From JADGHX01 sp035760965 (GTDB taxonomy: Bacteria; Pseudomonadota; Gammaproteobacteria; Steroidobacterales; Steroidobacteraceae), in NCBI GenBank assembly GCA_035760965.1, contig DASTRY010000078.1, positions 1 through 37,486 on the forward strand: DNA of 37,486 bases, written 5' to 3'. The number at the start of each line of letters is the position of its first letter. Positions within the stretch are counted from its first letter, which is position 1. The notes beneath the pieces were generated by a model. It was not told the DNA's origin. It saw only the letters and a list, made by a program, of their open reading frames with translations, and ran no database searches. Made by a program: the position numbers and the translations under genes. Positions 1 to 7,603 of the stretch are shown piece after piece.

Positions 1-785
1 ACGTCTTCGATCACCCACTGCACGAAGGCTTCGCGCTGCACGGGCCACCGGTCGCGCACGCCGAGCGCGCTCGCCACGGAGTCCTTCAGCGCGTAGGTGG
101 TCGCGGGGGTGATGCTGTCGACCATCGTTCGCGGGAAGCACACTTCGCCTTCGATCCAGCGCGCCAAGTCAGGGTCGAAAGCGCTCGCGAGCTGCGCGGT
201 GGCGCGCGCGAGGCGCGCGCCGTTGTCGACGAGGTTGTCGCAACTGATGACGGTGTACGGCGGCAGCCCGCGTTCGCGGCGGCATCGCAAGCCTTCCACG
301 AGAAAACCGATGACGCTCGTCGGCGCGCGCGGATTCTGCAGGTCGCGCCGGATATCGGGATGGGCGAGATCGAGCGAGCCGTCACCCGCCAGGCAATAGC
401 CCTTCTCGGTCACGGTGAGAGTGACGAGGTGCGTCGTCGGCGCGCAGAGCCGCGCCACCACCGCTCCCGGGTCTTCCGGCGCGACGAGAATCTCGCGCAG
501 CGCGCCGATCACCTGATACGAGATCACCTCGTCGCGAATGGCGATGGTGTAGAGGCAGTCCTGGGGCGCAAGCGCATCCCGTACGTCGCTGCTCCGGAGC
601 GAGACGGCGCTGATACCCCACCGCGGATCGCCACCCAGCAGCGACTCGAAGAACCACGCCTGGTGGGCTCGATGGAAAGCACCCGGCCCGAAGTGCACGA
701 CGCCAACGCCGCTGGCGTTGCGATCGTACGCGGGCCGCACGACGTGCGGAGGCAGCCGTGCGAGGTGCTGCGGATTCAGGGTCAC
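1..785 (-). CDS. uxuB: UxuB-like fructuronate reductase / mannitol dehydrogenase family oxidoreductase, partial (3' end beyond window)
   Basis: NAD-dependent polyol/uronate dehydrogenase of the mannitol dehydrogenase family, which in hexuronate catabolism reduces D-fructuronate to D-mannonate (or, for UxaB, tagaturonate to altronate). My translation from the GTG at 785 runs open to the window edge, about 261 residues of a family usually near 485. It shows GVVHFGPGAFHRAHQAWF near residues 27-44, then TVTEKGYC, RAPTSVIGFLVEGLR, SCDNLVDNG and FPRTMVDSITPATT, all matching the order of blocks in E. coli UxuB as I know it. The start overlaps the uxaA stop as GTGA, so the two are translationally coupled. 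The UxuB-type N-terminus is unlike UxaB, yet the neighbour is an altronate dehydratase, so the physiological substrate (fructuronate or tagaturonate) is unsettled. Confidence in the family is high and in the exact substrate low. Confidence 0.85.
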   Translation of the reverse strand, partial: MTLNPQHLARLPPHVVRPAYDRNASGVGVVHFGPGAFHRAHQAWFFESLLGGDPRWGISAVSLRSSDVRDALAPQDCLYTIAIRDEVISYQVIGALREILVAPEDPGAVVARLCAPTTHLVTLTVTEKGYCLAGDGSLDLAHPDIRRDLQNPRAPTSVIGFLVEGLRCRRERGLPPYTVISCDNLVDNGARLARATAQLASAFDPDLARWIEGEVCFPRTMVDSITPATTYALKDSVASALGVRDRWPVQREAFVQWVIED

Positions 786-2539
786 AGCGTGACGCCGCCT
801 TTCCAGATCGAGATTTCTCGTTGACCGTTCTGCTCGTTGCGCGCGCGCTTGCCCGAGGCCGTGTCGATGACGAGCCGCATGAGCTCATCGCCCGCCTCCC
901 GCAGGCTGCGCGCGCCGCCGAGCACGTTGCCGGCATCGAAATCGATCCAGTGCGGCTTCTTCAGCGCGAGCGCCGAGCTCGACGCGATCTTCAATGTCGG
1001 CGCCGGGAAGCCGAGCGGCGTGCCGCGTCCCGTCGTGAAGAGCAGGATCGTGGCGCCGGCGGCGACCAGCGCGGTCGAGGAGACCGCATCGTTGCCGGGC
1101 GCTTCGAGCAGCGCGAGGCCCGGGCGGGAGGCGCGCTCGCCGTAGCGAAGCACTTCGCCGACGGGTGCATGCCCGCCTTTCTGCACGGCGCCGAGGGATT
1201 TCTCCTCGAGCGTCGTGATGCCGCCGGCGATGTTGCCGGGCGAGGGGTTTTCATAGATGGGCTGCCCGTTGTCGAGGAAATAGCGCTTGAAGTCGTTGAC
1301 CACGGCGACGATGTCGCGAAACACCTGCTCGTTCGCGGCGCGTTCCATCAGCAGGTGCTCGGCGCCGAAAATCTCGGGAATTTCGGTCAAGATCGGCGTG
1401 CCGCCCGCGGCGGCGACGCAGTCCGCGACATAGCCGACGAGCGGGTTCGCGGTGATGCCGGAGAAGCCGTCCGAGCCGCCGCACTTCAAGCCGACTTTCA
1501 GCTCCGAGAGCGGGCACGGCTCGCGCTTGTCGCGTTCGGCGATGGCGACCAGCTCCTCCAGCGCGCGGATGCCTTGCTCGACCTCGTCGTCCGCCGCCTG
1601 TGCGCTGAAGGCGCGCACGCGCGTCGTGTCGAGATCGGCCGCTTCTGCCAGCAGCTTGTCCAGTTGGTTGGACTCGCAGCCGAGGCCGATGATGAGCACG
1701 CCGCCCGCGTTCGGATGCAGGGCAAGGGAGGCGAGGATGCGACGCGTGCGCGAGAGATCGTCTCCGAGCTGCGAGCAGCCGAACGGGTGCGTGAACGCGT
1801 GAACACCGTCGATGCGGCCGTCGAAGCGTGCGGTGCCGATGCCTGCGATGCGCTCGGCGGTACGCGCGACACATCCGACGGTGCACAGAATCCAGATTTC
1901 GTTCCGCGTGCCGACCCGCCCGTTCTTGCGCCGATAACCCATGAACGTGCTGGGCCACGGCGCGTGGGCGGCGCTGCCGGAGGCGTGCGCCGCCGCGGCG
2001 TGGGTTGCAGCTGCGGTGCTGGAGACGTGCGCCGCCGCCACGGCGGTCGAGGCGGTGCTGATCGCAGCCGCAGGGCCGTCCGCCGCGGCACGTCTCACCG
2101 CCGCAGCAACGGTCGAAGGTTCGGAACTTGCGCCGCCGGCGCCGCGGGTCTCAGCCGCATCGCCCGCCGAAACCGCAGCCGGCGCAACGCCCCACGCGTT
2201 CGCGCCCCCGCGATAAACGTATTCACTCAATCCTTCGAGCCGGGTCCCGAGATTGGCGGTGTGCACATGCTCGCCGGCCGCAATGGCCCGCAGCGCCCGG
2301 CCGATTGGCCATCCGTACTTGCGCACGGATTCGCCGGCGGCGATGTCGCGTAACGCCACCTTGTGCCCGCATGCGATCGGCGCGCGCGTGACGACGCGCC
2401 GGCCGTCGATCTCGACGCTTTCGCCCGCCGCCAGATCGCAGACCGCCACGGCCACATCGTCCCCGGGGGCGACGATGTGGACGCGGGCACGGTCGACTGC
2501 GTTCGCCAGGGTCGAACTCTCGCGGGAAACCGGTGTCAT
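782..2539 (-). CDS. uxaA: Altronate dehydratase UxaA, with long Ala-rich interdomain linker
   Basis: Dehydrates D-altronate to 2-keto-3-deoxygluconate in the cytoplasm, in the galacturonate branch. It has an N-terminal SAF domain (about residues 17-95, with GHKVALRDIAAGESVRKYGW and AAGEHVHTANL) and a C-terminal catalytic domain from about residue 198. The catalytic part carries GYRRKNGRVGTRNEIWI, GLGCESNQLDKL, LKCGGSDGFSGITANP, NPSPGNIAGGITTLEEKS and a final KGGVTL, all closely like E. coli UxaA (about 495 aa). The excess length lies in an Ala/Ser/Thr-rich linker of about 78 residues (about 118-196), where E. coli has a short one. An ATG at 2548 would add three residues, but it lies in a predicted -10 box. 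I prefer the ATG at 2539, which coincides with the predicted transcript start. The gene is divergent from the LacI gene and overlaps the downstream uxuB-like gene. Confidence 0.93.
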   Translation of the reverse strand: MTPVSRESSTLANAVDRARVHIVAPGDDVAVAVCDLAAGESVEIDGRRVVTRAPIACGHKVALRDIAAGESVRKYGWPIGRALRAIAAGEHVHTANLGTRLEGLSEYVYRGGANAWGVAPAAVSAGDAAETRGAGGASSEPSTVAAAVRRAAADGPAAAISTASTAVAAAHVSSTAAATHAAAAHASGSAAHAPWPSTFMGYRRKNGRVGTRNEIWILCTVGCVARTAERIAGIGTARFDGRIDGVHAFTHPFGCSQLGDDLSRTRRILASLALHPNAGGVLIIGLGCESNQLDKLLAEAADLDTTRVRAFSAQAADDEVEQGIRALEELVAIAERDKREPCPLSELKVGLKCGGSDGFSGITANPLVGYVADCVAAAGGTPILTEIPEIFGAEHLLMERAANEQVFRDIVAVVNDFKRYFLDNGQPIYENPSPGNIAGGITTLEEKSLGAVQKGGHAPVGEVLRYGERASRPGLALLEAPGNDAVSSTALVAAGATILLFTTGRGTPLGFPAPTLKIASSSALALKKPHWIDFDAGNVLGGARSLREAGDELMRLVIDTASGKRARNEQNGQREISIWKGGVTL

Positions 2540-2542
2540 TTT
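2525..2542 (-). promoter_or_regulatory. Candidate LacI-family operator at the uxaA transcription start
   Basis: Reading on the minus strand, AAAATGACACCGGTTTCC matches AAAATGACACCGGTTACC at 4033-4050 in 17 of 18 positions. The core ACCGGT is palindromic, as expected for a dimeric LacI-family repressor with a central CG. The site covers the predicted transcript start and the first uxaA codons, where bound protein would block initiation. The neighbouring LacI gene is the obvious candidate regulator. Confidence 0.65.
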
Positions 2543-2546
2543 CACC

Positions 2547-2575
2547 ATTAAAGGGGGGCAACCGGCTTTTGTCCA
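2547..2575 (-). promoter_or_regulatory. Predicted sigma-70 promoter of uxaA
   Basis: On the minus strand a -35 box TGGACA (2575-2570, 5 of 6 to TTGACA) and a -10 box TTTAAT (2552-2547, 5 of 6 to TATAAT) are separated by exactly 17 nt. Transcription would begin about seven bases further on, near 2541-2539, at or next to the ATG at 2539. This implies a leaderless or nearly leaderless uxaA mRNA and rules against the ATG at 2548. A partial operator-like half (CCGGTTGCC) lies in the spacer. Boxes and spacing are read directly; use in the cell is inferred. Confidence 0.6.
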
Positions 2576-2650
2576 GCCCCGTCGCCCCGTAGACTGCCGC
2601 GGGCCACACGGTTCGTCTCACGCTGACCGATCACTCGCTCACGCTCATAT

Positions 2651-4003
2651 ATGGTGAAACCGAAGACCGCGCCTGCCCGGCGCGCGCGCCCCGAAGTCGC
2701 CGCCGCGCCTCGTGTGAGCACCGAAAAGGGGCGGCCGTCCGCAGGCGGGGCTGACAAGAACCGCGCGCCGCGGCCCGCCGGGGCGGCGCCAGTGCGCTCG
2801 GGGAGCGCCGTCGCCGCGCCGAAGCTCGCAGGCTCGACCGCCGCGCCGAAGGCGGGCGCCGCTGCGGCCGCGAGCAAGACGGCCGGCACCGTCGCCGCGA
2901 CGAAGCCGCACGCCACGCCCGCGGTGTCGGGCCCGGCCGCGAACGCCGCCATCCCCAAGCTCGCCGGCATCGACTCGCTGCGCGGTCGGCGTGCCACGAT
3001 CAACGACATCGCGCGGCTCGCCGCGGTGTCCAAGAAAACCGTGTCGCGCGTCATCAACCAGTCCCCCTTCGTGAAGGAGGAAACGCGCGCGAAGATCGAT
3101 GCGGTCATACGCCAGATCGGCTATCACCCCGACCCGCAGGCACGCGGGCTCGCGTTCCGCCGCGCCTTCCTGATCGGCCTCGTGTACGACAACCCGAACG
3201 CGCAGTACATCGTGAACATCCAGGACGGCGCGCTCGATGCTCTGCGCGGCTCGGGGTTCGAGCTCGTCGTGCACCCCTGCGATCGGCGCAGCGAGGACTT
3301 CATTCCCGGCGTGCGCCGGTTCATCGAGCGGCAGAAGCTGCACGGCGTGATTCTGCTGCCCCCGGTCTCCGAGGATCAGGCGCTGACGAAGGCGCTCCAG
3401 GAGATCGACTGCGCATACGTGCGTGTAGTGTCGGTGAAGCTCGATTCGCCGCATCACATGGTGCTGTCGAACGATCGCGAGGCGACCGGCGAGGTGGCGA
3501 AGTACCTCGAGTCGCTCGGCCATCAGACCATCGGCGTGATCGCCGGCCCGGCCCAGTACCGCTCGGCGCACGAGCGCCTCGCCGGGTTCCAGTCCGTGCT
3601 CGCCCAGCGCGGCATCACGCTGCCGCCGGAGTACATCGTCGAGGGCGCGTACACCTTCGACTCGGGCGTCGTGTGCGCTGAAGCGCTGCTCGCGCGTACG
3701 CCGCGCCCGACGGCGATCTTCGCCTGCAACGACGAGATGGCGGCTGGCGTCTATCGCGCGGCCTATCGGCTCGGCCTCAAGATTCCGGAAGATCTGTCGG
3801 TGGTGGGTTTCGACGACAGTCCGCTCGCCTCGCGGCTGTGGCCGTCGCTCACCACGGTGCGCCTGCCCATCCGCGACATGGGGCGGCTCGCCGCCGCAAA
3901 GCTGCTGCCGAGCACGTCACGGGACGACGCGGACAAGGCGGGCATGTCGCTCGTCGTGCCGCACCTCATCGTGCGCGACTCTTCCCGCCCGCCGCCCCGC
4001 TGA
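2651..4003 (+). CDS. LacI-family transcriptional regulator (predicted hexuronate regulator)
   Basis: DNA-binding repressor or activator predicted to control the surrounding uronate genes in response to a pathway sugar acid. A LacI-type helix-turn-helix lies at about residues 115-160 (ATINDIARLAAVSKKTVSRV), followed by the hinge and a periplasmic-binding-protein-like effector domain to residue 450, with TAIFACNDEMAAGVYRA and LSVVGFDDSPLASRLWP as typical late blocks. LacI proteins are usually near 340 residues. Here about 113 Ala/Pro/Lys-rich residues precede the HTH. No good ribosome binding site precedes the ATG at 2651, and an in-frame GTG exists near 2714, so the start is uncertain. It lies between divergent uxaA and co-directional uxaC, each with a matching operator. 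Family certain; ligand unknown. Confidence 0.9.
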   Translation: MVKPKTAPARRARPEVAAAPRVSTEKGRPSAGGADKNRAPRPAGAAPVRSGSAVAAPKLAGSTAAPKAGAAAAASKTAGTVAATKPHATPAVSGPAANAAIPKLAGIDSLRGRRATINDIARLAAVSKKTVSRVINQSPFVKEETRAKIDAVIRQIGYHPDPQARGLAFRRAFLIGLVYDNPNAQYIVNIQDGALDALRGSGFELVVHPCDRRSEDFIPGVRRFIERQKLHGVILLPPVSEDQALTKALQEIDCAYVRVVSVKLDSPHHMVLSNDREATGEVAKYLESLGHQTIGVIAGPAQYRSAHERLAGFQSVLAQRGITLPPEYIVEGAYTFDSGVVCAEALLARTPRPTAIFACNDEMAAGVYRAAYRLGLKIPEDLSVVGFDDSPLASRLWPSLTTVRLPIRDMGRLAAAKLLPSTSRDDADKAGMSLVVPHLIVRDSSRPPPR

Positions 4004-4032
4004 AGGGCCCCGGACAGGCCGGTCCCGGGCAG

Positions 4033-4050
4033 AAAATGACACCGGTTACC
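4033..4050 (+). promoter_or_regulatory. Candidate LacI-family operator upstream of uxaC
   Basis: AAAATGACACCGGTTACC, with the palindromic core ACCGGT, is repeated with one mismatch in front of uxaA (2542-2525, minus strand). It overlaps the predicted -35 box of the uxaC promoter, a classic position for repression by steric exclusion. Assignment to the adjacent LacI protein is inference from proximity and from the two matching sites. Confidence 0.7.
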
Positions 4051-4074
4051 AAAGGCGGCTCTGCGGGTTATGAT
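4046..4074 (+). promoter_or_regulatory. Predicted sigma-70 promoter of uxaC-kduI-kduD
   Basis: A -35 box TTACCA (4046-4051, 4 of 6) and a -10 box TATGAT (4069-4074, 5 of 6) lie exactly 17 nt apart, giving a leader of roughly 23 nt before the uxaC ATG at 4104. The -35 box is embedded in the operator-like site, so bound repressor and RNA polymerase should compete. Confidence 0.6.
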
Positions 4075-4103
4075 GGCCGCCCGAGGCCAAGCATTCGAGT
4101 CGT

Positions 4104-5516
4104 ATGCCCCGCAGGCTTGTCTTACACGAGGACCGTCTGTTCCCCGCCGATCCGGCTGTGCGAGCGCTCGCGCGCGAGCTCTACGCCGGAGTGCGCGACC
4201 TGCCGATCATCAGCCCCCACGGCCACACCGATCCTGCGTGGTTTGCCTACGACCGGCCGTTCAGTAACGCCACCGAGCTGCTGCTCGCGCCCGACCACTA
4301 CCTGTTTCGCATGCTGTACAGCCAGGGCGTGTCGCTCGCCGACCTCGGCGTGCCGGCCCGGGGCGTGAAATCCAACGCGGACCCGCGCGCGGCCTGGCGG
4401 CTCTTCGCACAGCACTTCTGTCTCTTCGACGGGACGCCCTCGGCGCTCTGGCTGAACTACGTCTTCGCGAAGGTGTTCGGTCTGGAGGTCGCGCTCGACG
4501 AGAGCACCGCCGATCTCTATTTCGATACCATCGGCGCCGCGTTGGCGACCCCGCAGTTCCGGCCGCGCGCGCTGTTCGAGCGCTTTCGCATCGAGGTGAT
4601 CGCGACGACGGAGTCGCCGGTCGATCGGCTCGAGCATCACCGCGTGATCCGCGAGAGCGGCTGGAAGGGGCGCGTCATCACGACCTATCGCCCCGACCCG
4701 GTCGTCGATCCGGAGCACGAGCTCTTCCGCACGGCGCTCGCCGAGCTCGGCGAGCTCACCAACCAGGACGTGCAGAGCTGGCGGGGCTATCTCGAGGCGC
4801 ATCGCGTGCGGCGTGCGGTGTTTGCGCAGGCCGGGGCCACGGCCACCGATCACGGGCACCCGACGGCGCTCACGGCCGATCTGTCGCCGCCCGAGTGCGA
4901 GAAGCTGTTCGCGCGCATCCTGCGCGGCCAGTTCAGCGACGCGGACGCGGAGCTCTTTCGCGCGCAGATGCTCGTCGAGATGGCGCGGATGTCGCTCGAC
5001 GACGGCCTCGTCATGCAGATTCATCCGGGCGCGTTCCGCAATCACAACGCCAAGCTGTTTGCCGACTACGGGCGCGACATGGGCGCGGACATTCCACGCA
5101 GCGTGAACTACGTGCACGCGCTCAAGCCCCTGCTCGATCGCTTCGGGAACGAGCGCCGGCTCACGATCATTCTGTTCACGCTGGACGAGACGACGTACAG
5201 CCGCGAGCTGGCGCCGCTCGCGGGCCACTATCCGGCACTGAAGCTCGGGCCCGCATGGTGGTTCCACGACAGCCCCGAAGGAATGATGCGTTTTCGCGAG
5301 CAGACGACCGAGACCGCGGGCTTCTACAACACGGTCGGCTTCAACGACGACACGCGCGCGTTCCTGTCCATTCCGGCGCGGCACGATGTCGCGCGGCGCA
5401 TCGACAGCGTCTATCTCGCACGACTCGTGGCTGAGCACCGGCTGGACGAGGAGTCCGCCCACCGCATCGTCCGGGATCTCGCGTATCGCCTGCCGAAGCA
5501 GGCCTACAAGCTGTAA
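4104..5516 (+). CDS. uxaC: Glucuronate/galacturonate isomerase UxaC
   Basis: Interconverts D-glucuronate with D-fructuronate and D-galacturonate with D-tagaturonate, the entry step of hexuronate catabolism, in the cytoplasm. The 470 residues equal the length of E. coli UxaC. The N-terminal block SPHGHTDPAWFAYD holds the metal-binding pair His39/His41 of this amidohydrolase-fold enzyme. Later blocks include NYVFAKVFGLE, IATTESPVDRLEHH, MQIHPGAFRNHN and PAWWFHDSPEGMMRFREQTTE, followed by GFYNTVGFNDDTRAF. It is the first gene of a three-gene operon with kduI and kduD, 47 nt ahead of kduI, behind a LacI-type operator and promoter. The ribosome binding site is weak. Confidence 0.97.
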   Translation: MPRRLVLHEDRLFPADPAVRALARELYAGVRDLPIISPHGHTDPAWFAYDRPFSNATELLLAPDHYLFRMLYSQGVSLADLGVPARGVKSNADPRAAWRLFAQHFCLFDGTPSALWLNYVFAKVFGLEVALDESTADLYFDTIGAALATPQFRPRALFERFRIEVIATTESPVDRLEHHRVIRESGWKGRVITTYRPDPVVDPEHELFRTALAELGELTNQDVQSWRGYLEAHRVRRAVFAQAGATATDHGHPTALTADLSPPECEKLFARILRGQFSDADAELFRAQMLVEMARMSLDDGLVMQIHPGAFRNHNAKLFADYGRDMGADIPRSVNYVHALKPLLDRFGNERRLTIILFTLDETTYSRELAPLAGHYPALKLGPAWWFHDSPEGMMRFREQTTETAGFYNTVGFNDDTRAFLSIPARHDVARRIDSVYLARLVAEHRLDEESAHRIVRDLAYRLPKQAYKL

Positions 5517-5563
5517 CGCCGCCGCTCGCCCGCGGCAGGACATTCGATTCGAGGAGAGAGCGC

Positions 5564-6400
5564 ATGCGCGTCAAGACATTCCAGGCCACCCATCCTGACA
5601 TGATCGTCGGGCTCGACACCGCCAAGCTGCGCAGCCTGTATCTGCTCACCGACCTCTTCGCGAGCGACGAGATTCTGCTGAACTACAGCCACGTCGAACG
5701 CATGATCATCGGCGGCGCGACGCCGGTGCGCGAGACGCTCACGCTGGAACCGGTCAAGGAGGCCGGTTCCAATCCGTTCCTCGCGCGGCGCGAGCTGGGT
5801 GTCATCAACATCGGCGGTCCGGGGCGCATCACGATCGATGGTCGCGAGTACGGCATGAAGCCGCGCGACGGGCTCTACGTCGCAATGGGCAGCGCGCACG
5901 TGACGTTCGCGTCGCTCGATGCGGCGACGCCGGCGAAGTTTTATCTCGTGAGCTCGCCGGCGCACGCGCGCTTCGAGACCGTGAAGATCTCGATCGACGA
6001 GGCGAAGCCGATGCAGCTCGGCTCGCTCGACACCTCCAACCAGCGCACGATCTACCAGTACATCCACCCGGACGTGTGCAAATCCTCGCAGCTGCTGCTC
6101 GGGCTCACCTCGCTCGAGCGCGGCAGCATCTGGAACACGATGCCGTGCCATCTGCACGATCGGCGTTCGGAGGTCTACTTCTACTTCGACATGCAGCCGA
6201 ACGATCGCGTGTTCCACTTCATGGGGCAGCCGCAGGAGACGCGGCACATCGTCGTTGCGAACGAGCAGGCCGTCGTGTCGCCGCCGTGGTCGATTCACAT
6301 GGGCGCGGGCACGAGCCGCTATGCGTTCATCTGGGCGATGGCCGGGGACAATCAGGACTACAAGGACATGGATCAGGTGCCGACGCCCACGCTGCTCTGA
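5564..6400 (+). CDS. kduI: 5-keto-4-deoxyuronate isomerase KduI
   Basis: Isomerises 5-keto-4-deoxyuronate (from unsaturated uronates released by pectate or similar polysaccharide lyases) to 2,5-diketo-3-deoxygluconate, the substrate of KduD. The 278 residues equal the E. coli enzyme. The zinc ligands fall at the same positions: His196 and His198 in NTMPCHLHDR, Glu203 just after, and His245 in PPWSIHMGAG. The C-terminal NQDYKDMDQVPTPTLL is also typical. A clear ribosome binding site (GAGGAGAGAG) precedes the ATG. With uxaC upstream and kduD 15 nt downstream, it shows that the organism uses lyase products as well as free hexuronates. Confidence 0.97.
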   Translation: MRVKTFQATHPDMIVGLDTAKLRSLYLLTDLFASDEILLNYSHVERMIIGGATPVRETLTLEPVKEAGSNPFLARRELGVINIGGPGRITIDGREYGMKPRDGLYVAMGSAHVTFASLDAATPAKFYLVSSPAHARFETVKISIDEAKPMQLGSLDTSNQRTIYQYIHPDVCKSSQLLLGLTSLERGSIWNTMPCHLHDRRSEVYFYFDMQPNDRVFHFMGQPQETRHIVVANEQAVVSPPWSIHMGAGTSRYAFIWAMAGDNQDYKDMDQVPTPTLL

Positions 6401-6415
6401 TCCAGGGACCCGGCC

Positions 6416-7174
6416 ATGACGAATCCTTTCGATCTCGGCGGCCGCACGGCTCTCGTGACGGGCGCGAACACGGGTATCGGCCAAGCGATCGCCATCGCAC
6501 TTGCGCGCGCGGGAGCGAACATCATCGCCGCCGGGCGCACGCCGCCCGAGGAGACCGGCGCCGCAGTGAAAGCGGCCGGTCGCCGGTTCGAGGCGATCAC
6601 GGCGGACCTCGCGGACGCCGCGAATGCCGGCGAAATCGTGCGGCAAGCGACTGCTCGCGGGCTCGCTATCGACATTCTCGTGAACAACGCCGGGATCATC
6701 CGGCGTTCGGACGCACTCGAGTTCACCGAGGCCGATTGGGACGCCGTCATCGACGTGAACCTGAAGTCGGTCTTCTTTCTGTGTCAGGCGGCGGCGCGCG
6801 AGATGATCGCGCGCGGGCGCGGCGGGAAGATCATCAACATCGCCTCGATGCTGTCGTTTCAGGGCGGTATTCGGGTGGCGTCGTACACGGCCAGCAAGAG
6901 CGGCGTCGCGGGGCTGACGAAGCTCCTCGCCAATGAATGGGCCGGCAAGGGCATCAATGTAAACGCCATCGCGCCCGGATACGTGGCGACCAACAATACG
7001 GCGGCGCTGCGTGCGGACGAGACGCGCAATCGCGAGATTCTTGCGCGCATCCCCGCGGGTCGCTGGGCGACGCCAGACGATATCGGCGGCACCGCAGTGT
7101 TTCTCGCATCAGCCGCGGCGGACTACGTGCACGGTGCGATCATTCCCGTCGATGGCGGCTGGCTGGCGCGCTAG
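6416..7174 (+). CDS. kduD: 2-dehydro-3-deoxy-D-gluconate 5-dehydrogenase KduD (SDR family)
   Basis: NAD(H)-dependent short-chain dehydrogenase that reduces 2,5-diketo-3-deoxygluconate to 2-keto-3-deoxygluconate (KDG). The 252 residues show the nucleotide-binding TGANTGIG at 15-22, NNAG at 90-93, catalytic Ser144 in NIASMLSFQGG, and Tyr157/Lys161 in SYTASKSG. The PGYVATNNTAALRAD block is characteristic of KduD rather than of generic SDRs. It is the last gene of the uxaC-kduI-kduD operon. The KDG kinase and aldolase needed to finish the pathway are not in the window. Confidence 0.95.
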   Translation: MTNPFDLGGRTALVTGANTGIGQAIAIALARAGANIIAAGRTPPEETGAAVKAAGRRFEAITADLADAANAGEIVRQATARGLAIDILVNNAGIIRRSDALEFTEADWDAVIDVNLKSVFFLCQAAAREMIARGRGGKIINIASMLSFQGGIRVASYTASKSGVAGLTKLLANEWAGKGINVNAIAPGYVATNNTAALRADETRNREILARIPAGRWATPDDIGGTAVFLASAAADYVHGAIIPVDGGWLAR

Positions 7175-7249
7175 CGCACCGTTCGCGAATGGGCGGCGCG
7201 CGCGGGTGAGCCCCGGCGTCGCGGCTCGGAGGGCGTACAATCCGGCGCC

Positions 7250-7570
7250 GTGACCCGGCGGCGCAAATCTCCCGAGATCGACTCCCTGAGGCGGCGCATC
7301 GCGAGCCGCGAGGCGGTCGACATCGACGAGCTCTACGGACTCGAGCCCGTATTCGAGCCGGACGCGACGCCTTCCGGCGTCGTGCCGGAGCAATTCGTCG
7401 CATGCCGCTGCCCCTATTGCGGTGAACGCCTCGAAACGCGCGTCGACCTGACTGCCGGCGAGCGCGAATACATCGAAGATTGCGAGGTGTGCTGTCGTCC
7501 CATCGAGTTCGCCATCGAGCTCGAGGACAACGGCGCGCTGCGTGCCGTGCGCGTGCAGCGCCTCGACTGA
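7250..7570 (+). CDS. CPXCG-motif cysteine-rich protein
   Basis: Small cytoplasmic protein with two Cys pairs, Cys54-x2-Cys57 (CRCPYCGE) and Cys78-x2-Cys81 (EDCEVCCRPIEF), the layout of the CPXCG family, which probably binds zinc. Function is unknown. The first 50 residues are a charged extension (LYGLEPVFEPDATPSG). The start is a GTG; a TACAAT hexamer ends 9 nt before it, so the transcript may be leaderless, though no -35 box is obvious. It is 33 nt ahead of the DUF885 lipoprotein gene and could be co-transcribed with it. Confidence 0.85.
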   Translation: MTRRRKSPEIDSLRRRIASREAVDIDELYGLEPVFEPDATPSGVVPEQFVACRCPYCGERLETRVDLTAGEREYIEDCEVCCRPIEFAIELEDNGALRAVRVQRLD

Positions 7571-7603
7571 GACACATTCCGTTTCCAAGCCTGCAGAGGT
7601 CCC

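Noticed and set aside
382..936. 184-residue minus-strand frame at the left edge
   Set aside because: It is out of frame with the UxuB-like reading that begins at the GTG at 785 and shows all family motifs.
758..2353. 531-residue open frame on the plus strand opposite uxaA
   Set aside because: It is Arg/Ala/Asp-rich with no domain and lies wholly antisense to a clearly recognised UxaA; long antisense frames are expected in GC-rich coding DNA.
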